This document shows positions 33,580 through 36,783 of a DNA stretch of 36,783 bases, in pieces. Each line of letters begins with the position of its first letter. Position 1 is the stretch's first letter. Source of the DNA: Paraburkholderia sp. (GTDB lineage: Bacteria; Pseudomonadota; Gammaproteobacteria; Burkholderiales; Burkholderiaceae); NCBI GenBank assembly GCA_031286755.1, contig JAITTX010000105.1, forward strand, positions 1-36,783. Reading direction: 5' to 3'. The notes below the pieces were generated by a model. It worked only from the letters and a program-made list of their open reading frames with translations. It did no database searches and had not been told where the DNA came from. The position numbers and the translations under genes were made by a program.

Positions 33580-35622
33580 TCAGACGCTCCCATCGCGCCC
33601 CATGCGGAAATCGAGCCGGTAGGGAATCGGGGCGGCGAGCACCGCGCGTTTCTCACCGGGGCTCAGCGCGCGACCGAGACGCCGGCTGGCCCGGGCGAGC
33701 TGGAGCCCGGACCATATTTCGTCGAGCACCGTCTCGCCTTCGCGGATCGTCGCAAAGTCGTAGTCGAGCCATTGCTCCGCGCTGTCGAGATTGCCTTCGA
33801 GCAAGGCGAGCCGGGCGTGTGTCAGGCGGATTCGCTCATGCCGTGCGACGTCCGGGCTCAACCCGTCCAGCACGTTCAGGAAGCGCCGGAGCGCGTCGAT
33901 GCGCTCGTGCCGCAGCAGCCATGCGGCGATCTCGATAGCCAGCGAGGTGGCTATCGAGGCAGCCGGTGAGGGCAACGAGGGGGCCAACGGCGGCTGCGCA
34001 TCGAGCGCGTCCCATGCGCTCAGATAAAGCCGCTCGGCCGTTTGCGCATCGCGCGCCGACAAGGCCAGATTGCGTAACGCAAGCGCGTTCGGCCGCCACG
34101 CATGGGCGCGCTGAAAATAGCCGCTGGCAAGCGCCGTGTGGCTGCGATCGAGCGCGATGATGCCAAGCGCCAGCGCATGCAGCCACGTCTCGCCATGGGT
34201 GGCCGACGAGTCGATGAGCGCTTGCCGCCACCGGTCTGAGGCAACCCAGATCTCGGGTAACTCTGCAAGCGATGTAGCAGAAAACCGTCCCGTTGCCGCA
34301 AGCTCTGCCCAAGGACGCGCGATGCCAGGTTGCGCGTCGAAATCGAGCCCTGATGCAATCGGCCGGCCAGTCAGCACTTCGTGGAGCTTGCCCCAAATCG
34401 CGCCGCGATGGAGCCGGCGCGCCACCGGCTTCGATGCGTGGATCCGCAGGCGCGCGTCTAACGCGGACAGCGTCTGCGCCGGCAACTGCTCATCGAGCGC
34501 GCGCCGCACCGCCGAACAGGCCGCGCGCCAGCACGGATCATGCACGGCTGTGGCGTCGGCCGCGAATGGCATCCAGCACTCGGTCCATTCGAGCGAGCCG
34601 TTGGCGGGCAGCATGAATTCCTGATCCTGCGTCGGGGCGATACCGGCCTGGATCTCGACATATTCACAATTGCCAGGCTGTGCGAGCGCCTCCATCCAGT
34701 GCCGTCCGCCCGTGCCTGTGCCGAAGAAAAACATCTTGCGTCCGCACATCTCTCGTGTCGAGGTTTGCAGAAGCCCTTGCCCGTGACCGTCCAGCGCGGC
34801 AATCCAGCGCCGGTCCGCATCGGGCTCGCGGAAAAACACCGACGCGGCGGCGCGCCATTTCTCCGGATAACTGGCATCGAAACCGTGCGCGTCCAGCGCG
34901 AATCGTTCCAGATGATTGTCTGGCAGCACGTGCTCGATGCCGTAATCAGCGGGGGCGAGCACGCGCATGCCGGGCCGATATCGAACCGCGGCGTTGGTCC
35001 ACCAGTAGCAGGCTATTTCCTCGGGATTCGGGTTGACGATCCGGCCGTGCACATAAAGGCGGCTTTCGCCATCCGGCAGAAATAAATCGATTTGCCAGCT
35101 GGCTTCGCGCACCCGATCGAATTCATGGAGCCGCAGAATAGGGCCGTCGTCCGTTTCCACTATGCCGCAGAAAACCGGCGCGCAGGTAAAAGGCGAATGC
35201 CCGGGAATCAGACCATTCCATTCAATGCCGCCGGAAAACCACGCATTGAGCGCAGCCAGATTCGCGGGTTGAAACACCGGGTTGCGAAACAGGAGTTCTG
35301 TTCCAGTGCCCGAATCGACGAGCGAGGCTAGCCGCCCGCCGAGACCCGGGAGCACGGTTGCGCGCAACAAGCCATTGTCGAGCACCACCGCATCGAGATG
35401 GCCGGGCCGCAAGTCACGCTCGTAATCGTCCTGAATGCGGTACGGGAGAATCGATGCCTCGCCCCACACGAATGCATGGGCGAGTTCATCGGCGCTCAGA
35501 TTATCGGCGGGCGGCGCGGGATTTGCGGCGGTAGGTTGTTGCCAGCGGAAGACCGGCAACGGATTGGCAGGCCCGAGCCGGGAGACGGGCAGGGCAAGAC
35601 GCGCGGTGCGTATGCCGGTCAT
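33580..35622 (-). CDS. DUF5107-like protein with C-terminal helical repeat region
   Basis: A 680-residue protein. Residues of about 45-345 resemble DUF5107, a beta-rich, mutarotase-like region (LDNGLLRATVLPGLGGRLASLVD, then GGIEWNGLIPGHSPF and the aromatic CYWWTNAAVRYRPGMRVLAP). The remaining ~330 residues are helical and TPR-like (HALALGIIALDRSHTALASGYFQRAHAWRPN). DUF5107/TPR proteins that I know are often near 1000 residues, so this one is short. No signal peptide is visible. It begins 6 bp after the stop of the 102-residue gene, so both are on one transcript. A carbohydrate-related role is suggested by the fold only; function unknown. Confidence 0.82.
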   Translation of the reverse strand: MTGIRTARLALPVSRLGPANPLPVFRWQQPTAANPAPPADNLSADELAHAFVWGEASILPYRIQDDYERDLRPGHLDAVVLDNGLLRATVLPGLGGRLASLVDSGTGTELLFRNPVFQPANLAALNAWFSGGIEWNGLIPGHSPFTCAPVFCGIVETDDGPILRLHEFDRVREASWQIDLFLPDGESRLYVHGRIVNPNPEEIACYWWTNAAVRYRPGMRVLAPADYGIEHVLPDNHLERFALDAHGFDASYPEKWRAAASVFFREPDADRRWIAALDGHGQGLLQTSTREMCGRKMFFFGTGTGGRHWMEALAQPGNCEYVEIQAGIAPTQDQEFMLPANGSLEWTECWMPFAADATAVHDPCWRAACSAVRRALDEQLPAQTLSALDARLRIHASKPVARRLHRGAIWGKLHEVLTGRPIASGLDFDAQPGIARPWAELAATGRFSATSLAELPEIWVASDRWRQALIDSSATHGETWLHALALGIIALDRSHTALASGYFQRAHAWRPNALALRNLALSARDAQTAERLYLSAWDALDAQPPLAPSLPSPAASIATSLAIEIAAWLLRHERIDALRRFLNVLDGLSPDVARHERIRLTHARLALLEGNLDSAEQWLDYDFATIREGETVLDEIWSGLQLARASRRLGRALSPGEKRAVLAAPIPYRLDFRMGRDGSV

Positions 35623-35628
35623 CGCAAC

Positions 35629-35937
35629 CTAGACGCGTGGCAGATCGTCCATGGATTTTTCGACGCTGCCATCGGGGACTTCCATGTCGATTCCATCGAT
35701 CCCGTTGGGGTGAGGAACCGCCTTGATTTTCGGCCCCAGGAATTTCATGCCGCCCAGCGTGAAAACGGAGTACACGACCGCTCCCGAGCGGATGCCGAGC
35801 GCGACGTCCGCCACCTCGGAGATCTTGGGCGGGGAGAGCCAGTCATGGGTATGAGGGTCAATTGGCGCCCAGCGCACGTGCGTCACCCGGTCCGTTGAAG
35901 CGCTAATGCGCACTCCGTCGACCGCATACGTAGCCAT
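35629..35937 (-). CDS. Unknown 102-residue protein upstream of the DUF5107-like gene
   Basis: No family is recognised. The protein has no signal peptide or membrane segment, and looks like a small beta-rich fold (RVTHVRWAPIDPHTHDWL, then VADVALGIRSGAVVYSVFTLGG), with an acidic tail. Two ATGs lie close together (35943 and 35937); I choose 35937 because AAGGAG at 35949-35944 then has a 6-nt spacer, whereas it would touch the first ATG. It is the first gene of a two-gene transcript with the DUF5107-like gene. Confidence 0.8.
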   Translation of the reverse strand: MATYAVDGVRISASTDRVTHVRWAPIDPHTHDWLSPPKISEVADVALGIRSGAVVYSVFTLGGMKFLGPKIKAVPHPNGIDGIDMEVPDGSVEKSMDDLPRV

Positions 35938-36065
35938 GGTCATCTCCTTCGACGCTAGATTGTTATGCTAGTCCGTTCGACGGTGGCTGGAAAGCGGCGA
36001 GGGAGTGACAGGCACGTGGCGACAGCGCGGGGTAAAAGCAGCGAGCCGGAAACGCGCGCCCGCTA

Positions 36066-36497
36066 TTAGTGGTACGTCGTTTTCGTTGCTTGCAGCTTCG
36101 TCAATGTGCCGTTTTTGAACCGGAACCAGCCTTCCGGGCCTTGCATCACGACTTCATCGGGTTGCCAGTACACGCGCTTGACCGTCATGCGCATGTTCGC
36201 TCGCTGCACGAGCGGCGGATGGCGGCGAAGGTCGTACAGCACAGGGCCGTACGCGGTCTGCACGAGCGTGCGCGTGACGGTGCTGCCGTCGTTGCCGACG
36301 TCGTCGAAGTGCGTCAGCGTTTTCGCGTCGAAGCGGTCGAAAATATCCTTGTCGAGAATCGCCACGAAATCGCGGTCGTCGCGCACGAATTGCAGCGTGC
36401 CTGTGGGCGTGGCGAACGAGCCGGACGCGTGGCTTTGCGCATGAGCGCAAGTCACGAACGAAGCTGCAGCAAGCGCGGCGAATAACAGTTTCTTCAT
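36066..36497 (-). CDS. Small exported protein of unknown function
   Basis: A 143-residue protein with a clear signal peptide (1-20, ending AHA before Gln21), hence periplasmic or secreted. The mature part is charged and contains GTLQFVRDDRDFVAILDKDIF, a GNDGSTVTRTLVQT stretch, and a C-terminus VYWQPDEVVMQGPEGWFRF. No named family is recognised, and the mature protein has no cysteine. The start at 36497 is fixed by the signal peptide (MKKLLF); the frame upstream to 36764 is not coding. It lies 128 bp upstream of the 102-residue gene on the same strand. Confidence 0.78.
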   Translation of the reverse strand: MKKLLFAALAAASFVTCAHAQSHASGSFATPTGTLQFVRDDRDFVAILDKDIFDRFDAKTLTHFDDVGNDGSTVTRTLVQTAYGPVLYDLRRHPPLVQRANMRMTVKRVYWQPDEVVMQGPEGWFRFKNGTLTKLQATKTTYH

Positions 36498-36659
36498 AGG
36501 GCTTTCCAGATTGCTTTGCGGCTTGATTGCAAGTGCATGGTGAACGGCGTGGAGTATAGCCGGAGATCGAGGGACTCCGATGCTGAGGTCGGGGGCGCGA
36601 GGTCCGGAGCAAGCGTGCGCGTCAAATCGGGCTGGGGTACGACATCTGTACTTTGCTGT

Positions 36660-36783
36660 TACACATAATGTCCCGGCCAGATACAGATGTCTGGTCTCCG
36701 GCTCAATAGAAATGTCCGGTTTTAAGAGAGGTTTGCTTCTGTCTTTCCCGGGTTTGATCTCCATTCCGTGTTGAAGGATAGCG
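36660..36783. mobile_element. Possible outer end of an insertion element (runs off the window)
   Basis: Three related 8-9-mers, ATGTCCCGG (36668-36676), ATGTCTGG (36687-36694) and ATGTCCGG (36712-36719), stand in direct orientation 19 and 25 bp apart. Such spaced ATGTCC(C)GG/GTT motifs resemble the multi-site ends of some insertion sequences in Burkholderiaceae. GAAGGATAGCG at the very end could be the ribosome site of a transposase beginning outside the window. No transposase is visible, so the call is weak. Confidence 0.35.

Overview
The window is GC-rich, densely coded chromosomal DNA of a member of the Burkholderiaceae, most like Paraburkholderia/Burkholderia. The basis is codon use, protein character (for example the long lysine/acid-rich insert in HolB) and conserved neighbourhoods (ygfZ divergent from mltG-tmk-holB, then tatD). 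The genus is inferred from familiarity, not from a search. I read 37 protein genes. I see no rRNA, tRNA, CRISPR array or complete insertion sequence. The last ~120 bp look like the outer end of an insertion element that continues past the window.

Left part (175-10512, all + strand): a fatty-acyl/carboxylic-acid degradation block. It holds an acyl-CoA ligase of the DmdB-like group, a bifunctional enoyl-CoA hydratase/3-hydroxyacyl-CoA dehydrogenase, a nicotinamidase, a thiolase, a Dabb-domain protein, a PaaI-type thioesterase, a zinc-free MDR oxidoreductase, an SDR and an HSL-family esterase. A strong intrinsic terminator follows the ligase. The hydratase/dehydrogenase has a promoter whose -35 box is overlapped by a TetR-type palindrome.

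Middle (10561-18293): an NRDE/TANGO2 protein and YgfZ on the minus strand, divergent from the housekeeping run mltG-tmk-holB-(GNAT)-tatD, then an exported ankyrin-repeat protein and an exported Rap1a/Tai-like four-cysteine protein.

18707-24179 (+): an MscS-type channel followed by otsA (trehalose-6-phosphate synthase), a pairing that suggests osmotic-stress physiology, then a stand-alone RecF/OLD-like AAA ATPase and a GT4 glycosyltransferase.

24274-27791: small accessory genes. These are a SYLF lipoprotein, a two-TM membrane protein, an exported two-repeat PsiF protein, a YciI protein, a PRTase-like protein and a short orphan ORF.

27841-30989: a compact 2-aminoethylphosphonate catabolic unit. 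A LysR regulator is divergent from phnW-phnX, with a perfect T-N11-A dyad in the divergent spacer.

31173-36497: an exported L-asparaginase, a long AT-rich divergent spacer, YnfA, an acyl-CoA thioesterase, a DUF5107-like large protein co-directional with an unknown 102-residue protein, and a small exported protein. The best candidates for undescribed biology are the DUF5107/102-aa pair, the stand-alone AAA ATPase, the orphan Rap1a-like protein, and the regulatory DNA at fadB-like and phnW. None of these is proven to be a new system.
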